A stretch of DNA of 64,000 nucleotides from Pseudomonas sp. ACM7 (lineage in GTDB: Bacteria > Pseudomonadota > Gammaproteobacteria > Pseudomonadales > Pseudomonadaceae). The number at the start of each line of letters is the position of its first letter. Position 1 is the first letter of the stretch. The translations under genes were made by a program, and so were the position numbers. The stretch covers positions 5,022,720 through 5,086,719 of the forward strand of contig NZ_CP024866.1 in the NCBI RefSeq assembly GCF_004136015.1, given 5' to 3'. The notes under the pieces are model-generated. The model made no database searches. It saw nothing but the letters and a program-made list of their open reading frames with translations, and was not told the DNA's origin. This document shows positions 16,919-25,448 of this stretch, piece by piece.

Positions 16919-19750
16919 ATGTCCAACCGTGATATATCCCGGCGCTCGTTCCTACAGGGCGGGCTGGTGGCGGGTGTGAGCGTCACGCTTACACCGCTCA
17001 GCAGCCAGGCGCTGGCAGCCTTGATGGAAAACAGCGTGACCGTGCCGTCCGAGCAATGGCTCGGCAACAACGGCAAGGCGCGCTCGCGTAACGATGCCTT
17101 GTCCAAGGTCTGCGGCAGCAAAGTCTTTGCCCGCGACATCCGTGCCAAGGACATGCCGGGCTGGCCCCAGCAGCAGGGCCACGCCATGTTGCTGAAAATC
17201 ACCAAGGCTGACCGCATCTATGCGGGTTACGACCTGTCGTGGCTCGGTGCCGACTTGCAGCCCGATCGCATCGTTACCGCCGCCGATCTGGACAAGGACG
17301 GCATCGTCTTCCCGGAAGAGCACGCGCCTGACCTGTTGCTGCCCGAAGGCAAAGTGCCGATGTTCATCGGTCATCCGGTGGCGATCCTGATCTGGAACGA
17401 CTTCGAGCGTTTCCGCCAGGCCAAGGCCAAACTCAAATTCAATGACAAAGCAATCCGCTACGGCGCCCAGGTGCCTTACTACGAAGGCGATCCCTACGGC
17501 AGCTTCCGCTACGTGCGCGTCGGCGGCGCGACCTCGGCGGACGAAGACGAATTCGCCAGCCTCAAGGATTCGATCCTGTTCCCGATGCTGAAAAACCGTC
17601 GTCCGGTGTGGAATTCCCAGCCGGACCTGCACGGCAACCTGACCGAGCGCGGCCTGTTTTACGCCGACCGGATGAAGCAGCAAATCGACAGCCCGCCAGA
17701 CAACTGGCTGGTGTTCGACGAGCGCTACAAAACCCCGTCAATCGAACCCGCTGCGATGGAGCCGGACAACGGCAACGGCTGGTACGACCCGGCGACCAAG
17801 ACCCTGCACTTTGTCGTCGCCACCCAGTGCCCACTGGAAGCCGCCACCGAAACCGCGAAGATGATCGCGCCGTCGCGTTTCGGCCTGGCCAACCTGAACA
17901 TGCACCCCGGCTACACCGTCGGTTACGGTTCCAAAGACCACAACATTTTCGTCTACTACGCAGCGTTGGCCGCGCTGTACGGCGCCGGCGTGCCGGTGCG
18001 TCTGGCCAACGACCGCTACGAGCAATTCCAGAGCGGCATCAAGCGTCACTCGTTCGACATCCGCTACCAACTGGCGGTGGACAAGACCGATCACAGCTTC
18101 AAAATTTTCCGCGCCGAGATGAGCGTCGACGGCGGCGGGCGGATCAACTACAGCCCGTCGGTGGCGGCGGTTGGTGCCACGGCGGCGCAGTCGATCTACT
18201 ACATGCCGCAGAACGATTTGCAGGTCACGGCCTATCATTCCCGCGCCGTTGAGGCCGGGTCGATGCGTGGTTACGGTACGCTGCAAAGCATGGCTTCCAC
18301 CGAGATGATGGTGGATGAAATTGCCGATCGCCTGGGCATCGACGCCATTGCTCTGCGCAAGAAAAACGCCATGCTCTCGGGCATGAAAAACACCCAGGGC
18401 GCGGTGCCGGCGGGTGCGTTGCGTCTGCACGAGATTCTCGACAAGGCGGCCGTTCACGAGGTCTGGAAAAACCGCGACGCGATCAAAAAACAACGCGAAG
18501 CGCAGGACCCGGATCACTGGTACGGCGTCGGTTTTGCGATCTGCCAGAAAGACTTCGGCACCGGTTCCGAAGCGCCGATGGCCAGCATCGAATTCACCGC
18601 CGAGGGCTACGTGACCCTGCGCCATATCGGCATCGAAATCGGCACCGGCATGTCCACCTCCCAAGCCCTGGTGGTGGCGGATTTCATCGGTATCCCGGCC
18701 ACCGAAGTGAAAACCGGCGAAACCGAATGGAAAGAGCTGCAACTGATCACCGGCGGCAACCCGTACATCATGAGCCAGGCTGAACAGGACGGTTTCCTGC
18801 GCAACCCGCGCTGGGTCGGCAAATTGGCCTCGGCCTCGTCGGCGACGAACTCCGCCTACTACTTCAGCCATGCCACTCGTGAAGCGTCCCGCGTGCTGTT
18901 CAACCACGGCTTGTGGCCGGCGGCGTTGCAGATATGGGGCCAGGGGCCTTACGGCGGCCAGGCCAACCCTTACGTGGTGCGCCGCGAGGACGCGCATTGG
19001 GTCGACGGCAAACTCACCGCCAACGGCATGCAACCGCTGAGCTTCGAACAGCTGGCCAAACACGCCCACGAAAAGGGGCTGGTGACCGGCGCCACCGTGC
19101 ACGGTTTCAACCGGTGGAGCTGGGCCGAGGCCGATTTCAGCATCGACGGCGTGCGTGAACGCCTGCCGCTGGATGGCTTGGCCGTGAAGTACGGCGACGG
19201 TGCGCCAAACGCGAAGAAGGCGCAGATGACCAGCGCCGGTTTCCATCTGCTGGATCGCCAGAACGTGCACTACCCGGACACCCAGTTGAACAACGCGGCG
19301 GTGACTTACTACAGCCCGGTCGCGACGCTGGTGGAATTGAAAGTGAACAAGGGCTCCGCCGAAGTACAAGTGCTCAACCATCACTCGTGGGTCGAGTGCG
19401 GTCGGGTGCTGGTGGAAGAACTGGTCAAAGGTCAGCTCGAAGGCGGGATCGCCATGGGCATCGGCCATGCGTTGATGGAAGAGATGCCGCTGTACGAAGG
19501 TGGGCCGGGGGAGGGTGACTGGAACTTCAACCGATACCGCTTGCCGATGGCGCGACACGTTGCGGTCTGGAAACAGACGGCGGAGATCCTGCCGCCGTTG
19601 TCGCCGAGCGATCCATCGAAGGGCATCGCCGAAGTGGTGATGATCCCGGTGGTCGGTGCGATCGGCAACGCCGTGGCCCACGCTATCGGTAAGCGCGTTC
19701 GCGACCTGCCTATCACTTCTGCCCGCATCAAGGAGGCCCTCAATGGCTAA
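16919..19750 (+). CDS. Molybdopterin-binding subunit of a xanthine-oxidase-family dehydrogenase, Tat-exported
   Basis: 943-aa large subunit of a molybdenum hydroxylase of the isoquinoline oxidoreductase/aldehyde dehydrogenase type. It begins with a twin-arginine signal, SRRSFLQGG (about residues 8-16) and a hydrophobic run ending near ALA, so the folded cofactor-loaded enzyme is exported to the periplasm. The C-terminal QLEGGIAMGIGHALMEE segment fits the Moco active-site region, and VGAIGNAVAHAIGKR is the usual end motif. It oxidises an aldehyde or N-heterocycle; the substrate cannot be told from sequence. It overlaps the small-subunit gene by 8 bp, and cytochrome c and XdhC genes follow, giving a complete electron path and maturation set. 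Confidence 0.88.
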   Translation: MSNRDISRRSFLQGGLVAGVSVTLTPLSSQALAALMENSVTVPSEQWLGNNGKARSRNDALSKVCGSKVFARDIRAKDMPGWPQQQGHAMLLKITKADRIYAGYDLSWLGADLQPDRIVTAADLDKDGIVFPEEHAPDLLLPEGKVPMFIGHPVAILIWNDFERFRQAKAKLKFNDKAIRYGAQVPYYEGDPYGSFRYVRVGGATSADEDEFASLKDSILFPMLKNRRPVWNSQPDLHGNLTERGLFYADRMKQQIDSPPDNWLVFDERYKTPSIEPAAMEPDNGNGWYDPATKTLHFVVATQCPLEAATETAKMIAPSRFGLANLNMHPGYTVGYGSKDHNIFVYYAALAALYGAGVPVRLANDRYEQFQSGIKRHSFDIRYQLAVDKTDHSFKIFRAEMSVDGGGRINYSPSVAAVGATAAQSIYYMPQNDLQVTAYHSRAVEAGSMRGYGTLQSMASTEMMVDEIADRLGIDAIALRKKNAMLSGMKNTQGAVPAGALRLHEILDKAAVHEVWKNRDAIKKQREAQDPDHWYGVGFAICQKDFGTGSEAPMASIEFTAEGYVTLRHIGIEIGTGMSTSQALVVADFIGIPATEVKTGETEWKELQLITGGNPYIMSQAEQDGFLRNPRWVGKLASASSATNSAYYFSHATREASRVLFNHGLWPAALQIWGQGPYGGQANPYVVRREDAHWVDGKLTANGMQPLSFEQLAKHAHEKGLVTGATVHGFNRWSWAEADFSIDGVRERLPLDGLAVKYGDGAPNAKKAQMTSAGFHLLDRQNVHYPDTQLNNAAVTYYSPVATLVELKVNKGSAEVQVLNHHSWVECGRVLVEELVKGQLEGGIAMGIGHALMEEMPLYEGGPGEGDWNFNRYRLPMARHVAVWKQTAEILPPLSPSDPSKGIAEVVMIPVVGAIGNAVAHAIGKRVRDLPITSARIKEALNG

Positions 19751-20282
19751 CCGTCCGCTTCAGCTGACCCTCAACAGTCAATCCGTCGGCCCGGTGGACA
19801 TCCCTGATGACCTGCCGATGATCGACTACCTGCACGAATACAAAAACCTTACCGGCTCGCGCCTCGGCTGCGGCCAGGGTATCTGCCATGCCTGTGTGGT
19901 GATCGTCGATAACCCGGACGGCACCAGCGAAGAAGTGCGCACCTGCATCACCGGCGCACATTACTTCGAAGGTAAAAAAGTGCGGACCATCGAAGGCCAT
20001 GCGACCCGAGATGAGCAGGGCAAGGTCACCGCGCTGAACCCGATCCAGCAGCGTTTCGTCGATGAATTCGCTTTCCAGTGCAGCTATTGCGCGCCGGGCT
20101 TCGTGAATGCCGCGACCGTGTTGGTGGAAAAACTTCAGCGTCAGCCGATTGTTAAAAGTCAGCTGGAAAAAGTTATAGAGGACAGCCTCGGTCACCACAT
20201 CTGCCGCTGCACCGGCTACGTGCGCTACTACAGCGCGACGCGCAACGTGCTGACCGACCTCGGTCTGGTCAAGGAGGGTTAA
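19743..20282 (+). CDS. [2Fe-2S] subunit of the molybdenum hydroxylase
   Basis: 179-aa small subunit. The N-terminal plant-ferredoxin-type cluster is bound by CGQGICHAC (about residues 41-49) plus a later Cys (RTCITG), and the C-terminal helical domain carries the second cluster in CSYCAPG and CRCTGY. It passes electrons from the Mo centre to the cytochrome. It has no signal peptide, so it should be exported together with the Tat-tagged large subunit. ATG 19743 overlaps the large-subunit stop by 8 bp; cytochrome c follows after 2 bp. Confidence 0.92.
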   Translation: MANRPLQLTLNSQSVGPVDIPDDLPMIDYLHEYKNLTGSRLGCGQGICHACVVIVDNPDGTSEEVRTCITGAHYFEGKKVRTIEGHATRDEQGKVTALNPIQQRFVDEFAFQCSYCAPGFVNAATVLVEKLQRQPIVKSQLEKVIEDSLGHHICRCTGYVRYYSATRNVLTDLGLVKEG

Positions 20283-20284
20283 GC

Positions 20285-21520
20285 ATGAAGCATCTACTTT
20301 CCCGCCTGGCGTTGGCGGTTGGTCTGGTTGCGCCGGTGTTGCTGGCTCACGCGGATAATCAGATCAAACGCGGCGAATACCTTGCCCGCGCCGCTGACTG
20401 CATGGCCTGCCACACTGCGCCGGGCGGCGCGCCTTTCGCCGGCGGCCTGCCGATCGTCTCGCCGTTCGGCACGATCTACGGCACCAACATCACTCCGAGC
20501 AAAGAGCACGGCATCGGTCTGTATAGCGATGACGAGTTCTTCGCCGCGCTCACCAAAGGCAAGCGCCGGGATGGCGCGAACCTGTACCCGGCGATGCCCT
20601 ACACCTCGTATCACCTGATGCCTCGTGCAGATTCGGACGCGATTCATGCCTATCTGAGAACTGTCGAGCCGATTGAACGCGCAGCGCCGGTCACCAGCCT
20701 GAGCTTTCCGTTCAACGTACGCCTGGGCCTGATGGGCTGGAACATGCTCTACGGCAAGGACGTGCAACTCGCGCCCACCGAGGGCAAAAGCGAAGACTTC
20801 AAGCGTGGCCAATACATGGTCGAAGTGCTCGGTCACTGCGGCGAGTGCCATACCCCGCGCGGTCTGCCCGGCGCGATGCAGCAGGACAAACGCCTGACCG
20901 GTGGCCTGCTCAATGGCTATCTGGCACCAAGCTTGCTGGCCAATGACCTGGCGGCGCGGGGCTGGAATCATCAGGACCTGAGCTCGTTCCTCAAGCACGG
21001 CATGAGCGCCCAAGGCACGATGTTCAACGAGATGTTTCCGGTGTTCCACAACAGCACCCAAGGCCTCAACGACCCGGACCTGGCGGCGATGGCCACTTAC
21101 CTGCTCGGCGATCAACCGCCCGCAGCGAAGGTGCTGACCGAAGTGCCCCTGGACAACATGAGACCAAGCGCCCAGCGCGGTCGTCAGGATTACCTGAACG
21201 TTTGCGCCGGTTGCCACGCGCCAAATGGCGAGGGCAAGCCGCACATCGCAGTGGCCATGCGCGGCAACACCACGTTGCGTCTGGACGATCCGCGTAACTT
21301 GCTGCGGGTGATCGAGGACGGCATCGGCGAGCAGAAATTCGCCGGGTTCGAACGCATGCAACAGATGCCGGGCTTTGCCGACAAGCTCAGTCACGAGCAA
21401 CTGACCGATCTGCTCAACTATCTGCGTCAGGGTTGGGGTGGTCAGGCGAGTGAGCTGGCGGTCAGCGATGTGCAGAAGCTGCAAGCGGATGCTCCGACCG
21501 CCGAGCACAAGGCGCACTGA
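20285..21520 (+). CDS. Tri-haem cytochrome c, electron acceptor of the molybdenum hydroxylase
   Basis: 411-aa secreted cytochrome with a Sec signal peptide (about residues 1-23) and three CxxCH haem sites: CMACH (39-43), CGECH and CAGCH. This layout is that of the alcohol/aldehyde dehydrogenase cytochrome subunits (AdhB-like). It would take electrons from the 2Fe-2S subunit and pass them to the quinone pool or a terminal oxidase at the periplasmic face of the membrane. It is tightly packed in the operon (2 bp from the small subunit, 1 bp before xdhC). Confidence 0.92.
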   Translation: MKHLLSRLALAVGLVAPVLLAHADNQIKRGEYLARAADCMACHTAPGGAPFAGGLPIVSPFGTIYGTNITPSKEHGIGLYSDDEFFAALTKGKRRDGANLYPAMPYTSYHLMPRADSDAIHAYLRTVEPIERAAPVTSLSFPFNVRLGLMGWNMLYGKDVQLAPTEGKSEDFKRGQYMVEVLGHCGECHTPRGLPGAMQQDKRLTGGLLNGYLAPSLLANDLAARGWNHQDLSSFLKHGMSAQGTMFNEMFPVFHNSTQGLNDPDLAAMATYLLGDQPPAAKVLTEVPLDNMRPSAQRGRQDYLNVCAGCHAPNGEGKPHIAVAMRGNTTLRLDDPRNLLRVIEDGIGEQKFAGFERMQQMPGFADKLSHEQLTDLLNYLRQGWGGQASELAVSDVQKLQADAPTAEHKAH

Positions 21521-21521
21521 C

Positions 21522-22493
21522 ATGCAGCATCTCGATCTGCAGGTTGTGCGCCGGGCGCTGGAATGGTCGGCGGCTGGTCAGCGGGTGTGGTTGTGCACGG
21601 TGCTCGCCACTTACGGCTCGGCACCGCGTGCGCCGGGGTCGCTGCTGGCTGTGAACGCTGATGGACAATGGATCGGTTCGCTGTCCGGTGGCTGTGTTGA
21701 GGAAGATTTCCTGGAACGCGTCGCCGAGGGTGCATTCTCTGAGGCCGTCAACGTTGTCCGTTATGGCGAAGGTGATGACCCGCGCTCCCGAGTGAGCCTG
21801 CCCTGTGGCGGTGTGCTCGATGTGCTGGTGGAGAAGCTTGAACCTGATTGTGAGGTTCAGGCGCATCTGCGGGAACTGGAGTCGGCGTTGCTGGGTCAGC
21901 GTCGGCTGATCCGTGAAGTTGATCTGGCCAGCGGTGCGCGCAATGTGTTCGCAGACAGCGAGCAGGGGGCGCGCATCGAGCGTGAGATCGACCGGGTACG
22001 CGTGCGGATCGGCGCGGCTCAGCGGTTGCTGCTGGCGGGGTATTCCAGTGTCGCCCAGGCCTGCGCGGAGTTTGCCGTGGGTTTGGGGTTCGAGGTGATC
22101 CTGTGCGATCCCCGCGATGAAGTGCTGGAAGGCATGGTGCTCAACAACGTCGAGATTCGCCGCCAACTGCCATCGGTGTTCATCGCCGACGGCGGCTGTC
22201 ACAGCGACACGGCGGTGGTGGCGTTGACCCACGATCCGCGGATTGATGATTTGGCGATGATGGAAGCCGTGCGCACCGATGCGTTTTATATCGGCGTGAT
22301 GGGCTCGATGCAGACGTCGCAAAAACGCTTTGAGCGGTTGCGCAGGATTGGCGGGTTGGGGGATGTGGAGTTGGCGCGGATTCATGCGCCGATTGGCCTG
22401 AACCTGGGCAGCAAGACGCCAGCAGAAATTGCCCTGGCCGTACTCGCCGACATCCTGCGCATCCGCAGCGGCATCCCGCGGGATCGACTCTAA
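21522..22493 (+). CDS. XdhC/CoxI-family molybdenum cofactor chaperone
   Basis: 323-aa XdhC-family protein. The N-terminal CoxI domain shows LATYGSAPRAPGSLLAV and SLSGGCVEEDF, and the C-terminal XdhC Rossmann-like domain has VVALTHDPRIDDLAMM and VMGS. XdhC proteins bind sulfurated Moco and insert it into xanthine-oxidase-type enzymes, so this is the maturation factor for the dehydrogenase just upstream. The ATG at 21522 lies 1 bp after the cytochrome stop. A REP palindrome 10 bp after the stop separates it from the convergent puuB. Confidence 0.88.
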   Translation: MQHLDLQVVRRALEWSAAGQRVWLCTVLATYGSAPRAPGSLLAVNADGQWIGSLSGGCVEEDFLERVAEGAFSEAVNVVRYGEGDDPRSRVSLPCGGVLDVLVEKLEPDCEVQAHLRELESALLGQRRLIREVDLASGARNVFADSEQGARIEREIDRVRVRIGAAQRLLLAGYSSVAQACAEFAVGLGFEVILCDPRDEVLEGMVLNNVEIRRQLPSVFIADGGCHSDTAVVALTHDPRIDDLAMMEAVRTDAFYIGVMGSMQTSQKRFERLRRIGGLGDVELARIHAPIGLNLGSKTPAEIALAVLADILRIRSGIPRDRL

Positions 22494-22502
22494 CGCCATC
22501 CC

Positions 22503-22529
22503 CCTGTGGGAGCGGCTTGCTCCCACAGG
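22503..22529. repeat. REP palindrome between convergent genes
   Basis: Perfect 11-bp arms CCTGTGGGAGC / GCTCCCACAGG around a 5-nt loop. This is the short intergenic palindrome typical of fluorescent pseudomonads (GTGGGAGC core). It lies in the 50-bp gap between the XdhC gene (+) and puuB (-) and may also serve as a bidirectional transcription end. A related copy is at the right edge of the window (63972-64000). Confidence 0.85.
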
Positions 22530-22543
22530 ATTTGTGGTGTCTG

Positions 22544-23827
22544 TCAGTACCCGAACTTATCCCGCAATCCGTAATACCAGGCACCCAACGCCGCAAACGG
22601 CGTGCGCAGCAGTTGTCCACCCGGAAACGGGTAGTGCGGCAAATCCGCAAACGCATCAAAACGCTCAGCCTGACCACGCAACGCTTCGGCCAGCACCTTG
22701 CCCGCCAGGTGCGTGTAAGTCACGCCGTGGCCGCTGCAACCCTGGGAGTAGTAAATGTTGTCGCCCAGCCGCCCGACCTGCGGAAGACGCGACAGTGTAA
22801 GCAGGAAATTTCCGGTCCAGGCGTAATCAATCTTCACGTCTTTCAGTTGCGGGAAAGCCTTGAGCATCTTCGGCCGAATGATCGCCTCGATATTCGCCGG
22901 GTCCCGCGCGCCATACACCACGCCACCGCCGAAGACCAAACGCTTGTCCCCGGTCAGGCGGTAGTAGTCGAGCAGGTAATTGCAGTCTTCAACGCAGTAG
23001 TCCTGCGGCAACAGACTCTTGGCTAGCGCATCGCCCAGCGGTTCGGTGGTGATCACCTGAGTTCCGCACGGCATCGACTTGGCCGCCAGTTCCGGCACCA
23101 GATTGCCGAGGTAGGCATTGCCCGCGACGATGATGAACTTGGCCCGGACCTTACCCTGTGGCGTATGCACCACCGGATTCGCACCGCGCTCGATGCGCAC
23201 CGCTGGCGACTGTTCATAAATAGTGCCGCCCAACGACTCCACGGCCGCCGCTTCCCCGAGCGCCAGGTTCAGCGGATGAATATGCCCGCCACTCATGTCG
23301 AGCATGCCACCGACATATTGATCGCAAGCCACCACTTCACGGATGCGCTTTTGGTCCAGAAACTCAAGTTGTGTATGACCGAACCGCTCCCACAGACGCT
23401 TCTGGGATTCCAGATGGCCCATCTGCTTGGCGGTAATGGCGGCGAATACGCCACCGTCCTTCAAGTCGCACTGGATATTATATTTGGCAACCCGCTCACG
23501 AATGATCCGCCCACCTTCGAACGCCATCTGCCCCAGCAACTGAGCCTGCTTGGGACCGACACTGCGCTCGATCACATCGATGTCGCGGCTATAACTGTTA
23601 ACGATCTGGCCACCGTTACGCCCCGACGCACCAAAACCTACCTTCGCCGCTTCAAGTACCGTGACCCGGAAACCGTTTTCCAGCAGAAACAGGGCAGAGG
23701 ACAGACCGGTGTAACCGGCACCGATTACACAGACATCAGTCTCTACGTCATCCTGCAAGGCCGGGCGCGGCGGAACCGCATTGGCCGATGCGGCGTAATA
23801 GGATTCCGGGTAGGGGGTGTTCGCCAT
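22544..23827 (-). CDS. puuB: Gamma-glutamylputrescine oxidoreductase PuuB
   Basis: 427-aa FAD-dependent DAO-family amine oxidase. It opens with YPESYYAASAN, then the dinucleotide-binding VCVIGAGYTGLSSALFL (about residues 31-47). It continues with FGASGRNGGQIVNSYSRD, SGGHIHPLNLALGEA and GARDPANIEA, a pattern I recognise from E. coli PuuB over its full length. It oxidises gamma-glutamylputrescine to the aldehyde in putrescine catabolism. The stop lies 50 bp from the convergent XdhC gene. The gene stands alone here; other puu-type genes are not adjacent, although a polyamine-type ABC transporter lies about 30 kb away. Confidence 0.92.
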   Translation of the reverse strand: MANTPYPESYYAASANAVPPRPALQDDVETDVCVIGAGYTGLSSALFLLENGFRVTVLEAAKVGFGASGRNGGQIVNSYSRDIDVIERSVGPKQAQLLGQMAFEGGRIIRERVAKYNIQCDLKDGGVFAAITAKQMGHLESQKRLWERFGHTQLEFLDQKRIREVVACDQYVGGMLDMSGGHIHPLNLALGEAAAVESLGGTIYEQSPAVRIERGANPVVHTPQGKVRAKFIIVAGNAYLGNLVPELAAKSMPCGTQVITTEPLGDALAKSLLPQDYCVEDCNYLLDYYRLTGDKRLVFGGGVVYGARDPANIEAIIRPKMLKAFPQLKDVKIDYAWTGNFLLTLSRLPQVGRLGDNIYYSQGCSGHGVTYTHLAGKVLAEALRGQAERFDAFADLPHYPFPGGQLLRTPFAALGAWYYGLRDKFGY

Positions 23828-23969
23828 CCTGCAGCCTCTGTTTAATATATTTTACGAGTGCATCGATCCTACCCGAGATAAAAATCGACCGCCAGCCACC
23901 GCAAAATCTTCTTTGCAGCGGCGAAATTAAATATTTTGCATATTCATAGGGTTAGCTCGAAAAAAGGTG

Positions 23970-23997
23970 TTGACACCCCTCCGGAATTCCGTAGAAT
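23970..23997 (+). promoter_or_regulatory. Strong sigma-70 promoter of tRNA-Val
   Basis: A perfect -35 TTGACA (23970-23975) and near-perfect -10 TAGAAT (23992-23997) with a 16-bp spacer. It sits 13 bp before the mature 5' end of tRNA-Val. This is as expected for a strong stable-RNA promoter. Confidence 0.85.
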
Positions 23998-24010
23998 GCC
24001 GCCTCACAGC

Positions 24011-24087
24011 AGGCACGTAGCTCAGTTGGTTAGAGCACCACCTTGACATGGTGGGGGTCGTTGGTTCGAGTCCAATCGCGCCTACCA
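24011..24087 (+). tRNA. tRNA-Val (GAC anticodon)
   Basis: 77-nt cloverleaf with encoded CCA. The anticodon stem CCACC/GGTGG encloses the loop TTGACAT, giving anticodon GAC (valine). The D-arm AGCTCAGTTGGTTAGAGC and T-arm GGTTCGAGTCC are canonical. The acceptor stem AGGCACG/CGCGCCT has one A-C mismatch at the fifth pair. It is preceded by a strong promoter and followed 30 bp later by a terminator, so it is a single-gene unit. Confidence 0.97.
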
Positions 24088-24116
24088 AACAAAATCCGCT
24101 CTGCTGGGCGGTCTAG

Positions 24117-24146
24117 AAGGGCTCACCGAAAGGTGGGCCCTTTTTT
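24117..24146 (+). terminator. Intrinsic terminator after tRNA-Val
   Basis: AAGGGCTCACC / GGTGGGCCC stem (one G-T pair) with a GAAA tetraloop, followed by six T's. It ends the tRNA-Val transcript. Confidence 0.85.
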
Positions 24147-24540
24147 GTTGGGCTGCGTTTGGAAAAACGTTGGAAACAATTTGGAAAAACGAACCACCTC
24201 AAATCGGCTTTCACCTTCATGTAAACCATTCGAGGGAGTGGGGAGCTTTGCAGCTGGAATGGCTGACAACAAAAAGCCCGCGCATGGCGGGCTCTCTGTA
24301 TGGGGTCAAATCCTTTTGTCTGCTCAATCTGCGCTGCGTTCTGTGAGTGCTTCGTGAAAAGGATGTCGCTGGAACGAAAAAACCCGGCACTTGGCCGGGC
24401 TCTCTGTAGATGGGGCCAAATCCTTTTGGCTGGTTGCATTGTGCAGGGTGGGTGTGACGAAGGTGTGACAGGGCAGATACGAAAAGCCTGACTCTGGGCC
24501 GAACTCGATGATGGATGCCTATATTGATACCGCCAAGGCA
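24147..24540. other. Gene-free stretch downstream of tRNA-Val
   Basis: About 390 bp with no supported gene. The open frames across it show no family features or ribosome sites. It starts with three TTGGAAA/TGGAAA motifs in 32 bp (24159-24190) and contains the duplicated hairpin unit at 24271-24429. Its position directly 3' of a tRNA gene suggests an old integration or decay site, but no integrase or att repeat of the tRNA 3' end can be seen. Confidence 0.5.
24271..24429. repeat. Duplicated hairpin unit (two diverged copies)
   Basis: Copy 1 at 24271-24318 and copy 2 at 24377-24429 share the layout A-run, GC-rich hairpin, GGGCTCTCTGTA, short gap, TGGGG(T/C)CAAATCCTTTTG. The hairpins differ (AGCCCGC/GCGGGCT against CCCGG/CCGGG), so the stems co-vary while the flanks are conserved. 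This suggests structured repeats rather than a simple recent duplication. They resemble terminators but are followed by CTCTCTGTA instead of a T-run. Confidence 0.65.
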
Positions 24541-24756
24541 TTACGCCTCACAAGCAGTTGGATCTTCATAGACTTCGCACCACGCAGCCTTTATTAGCGG
24601 CTTGCACTCCGCGTCAAGCTTCCCCCTCAGCTTGGCAGTGCTAGCCGGGGTCATCGGCCCTGGCATCTCCTCGCCTATGTCCACCATTTTTTGCGCTACG
24701 GCCTTCTGGACTTCGCTGTATCTGACCAGTGAATCATTGAGCGGCCTCACTATCAT
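24541..24756 (-). CDS. Small hypothetical protein, 71 aa
   Basis: The frame begins MIVRPLNDSLVRYSEVQKA and ends EDPTACEA, with two Cys in the last third, and looks protein-like. The ATG at 24756 is preceded by AAAGG eight bases upstream. A much longer frame continues upstream on this strand, but that part is a low-complexity Ile/Thr/Val stretch that mirrors the repetitive lipoprotein gene at 24787 and is rejected. It is divergent from that lipoprotein gene, 30 bp away. I do not recognise the family. Confidence 0.45.
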   Translation of the reverse strand: MIVRPLNDSLVRYSEVQKAVAQKMVDIGEEMPGPMTPASTAKLRGKLDAECKPLIKAAWCEVYEDPTACEA

Positions 24757-24786
24757 ATCGCTGACCTTTGCATTCAGGACGTTCAA

Positions 24787-25035
24787 ATGAAGCGTGCAGT
24801 AATAATGTTCATGGCCATTTCGGGCTCTCTCCTGCTGGGAGGCTGCGGGCCTCACTGGGACGACGGAGAAAGGTACGGTCGAGATCGTGATCGAGGTCAT
24901 GATTACCGTCGTGGATACGACCGAGGTTATGACGATGATCGAGGGTATGACCGCAGATATGATCGTCGTGACAATGATCAGGGGTATGAACGCAATCACG
25001 GTCGTGATCGTGATCGTGACGATAGAGACGACTGA
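24787..25035 (+). CDS. Asp/Arg/Tyr-rich repetitive lipoprotein
   Basis: 82-aa secreted lipoprotein. An N-terminal signal peptide ends in the lipobox LLGGC (Cys at about 20); the mature part is almost entirely RD, RG, YD and DR dipeptides in an imperfect repeat. It is highly charged and surely disordered. AGGA lies eight bases before the ATG. Similar small charged lipoproteins are common in Pseudomonas without known function. The repeated GATCGTGATCGAGG-type DNA makes the opposite strand look open as well, which is a shadow. Confidence 0.7.
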   Translation: MKRAVIMFMAISGSLLLGGCGPHWDDGERYGRDRDRGHDYRRGYDRGYDDDRGYDRRYDRRDNDQGYERNHGRDRDRDDRDD

Positions 25036-25187
25036 ATGCGCTGGCCATCGGCTAGCGAGAGACGGCGGTGACAGGCTCCCCTCGGGCTGGTCAATGATCA
25101 CCCGGTTTGCCGATTAGCTTCAGCGGCACGGATTGCCAGTGATTCAGGCGTAAGATAGCGGTGCTACCTCATCAAAAGGAGCCGCAT

Positions 25188-25382
25188 ATGATCGCCGACC
25201 AAATGAACAAGCAGGTATCTGTGGACAGAGCTGTTTGGGATCAATACTTCTGCGCTGCGTTGATTGCGGAAAGCAATTTGACGGCACCGGTCGTAGGAGG
25301 GGCTACTCATGAAGACAGGCAGAACCTGTTGATTGAAAGGGCCAAAGCTCTCGCCGACAAGATGATGGAAAACAGAAAATAA
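25188..25382 (+). CDS. Small hypothetical protein, 64 aa
   Basis: The frame starts MIADQMNKQVSVDRAVWDQ and ends ADKMMENRK, preceded by a strong AAAAGGAG ribosome site. The composition is that of a soluble helical protein with no recognised motif. An intrinsic hairpin follows directly after the stop (25385-25410), which supports a genuine single-gene unit. The function is unknown. Confidence 0.65.
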   Translation: MIADQMNKQVSVDRAVWDQYFCAALIAESNLTAPVVGGATHEDRQNLLIERAKALADKMMENRK

Positions 25383-25384
25383 CC

Positions 25385-25410
25385 AGAGCCCAGCCATCGC
25401 GCTGGGCTCT
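25385..25410 (+). terminator. Terminator-like hairpin after the 64-aa gene
   Basis: Perfect 10-bp stem AGAGCCCAGC / GCTGGGCTCT, two bases after the stop codon. The following T-run is short (TTCAC), so termination may be partial. Confidence 0.6.
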
Positions 25411-25448
25411 TCACATCTGGATCTCGGCATCGGTGCAGCGCTACTAAG

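Noticed and set aside
24043..24357. Open frame starting inside tRNA-Val
   Set aside because: It begins in the tRNA, reads through its terminator and has no family features.
24757..25101. Minus-strand frame upstream of the 71-aa gene, Ile/Thr/Val repeat protein
   Set aside because: It is the complement of the repetitive lipoprotein gene at 24787; repeat DNA keeps both strands open. Lipobox and ribosome site support the plus strand.
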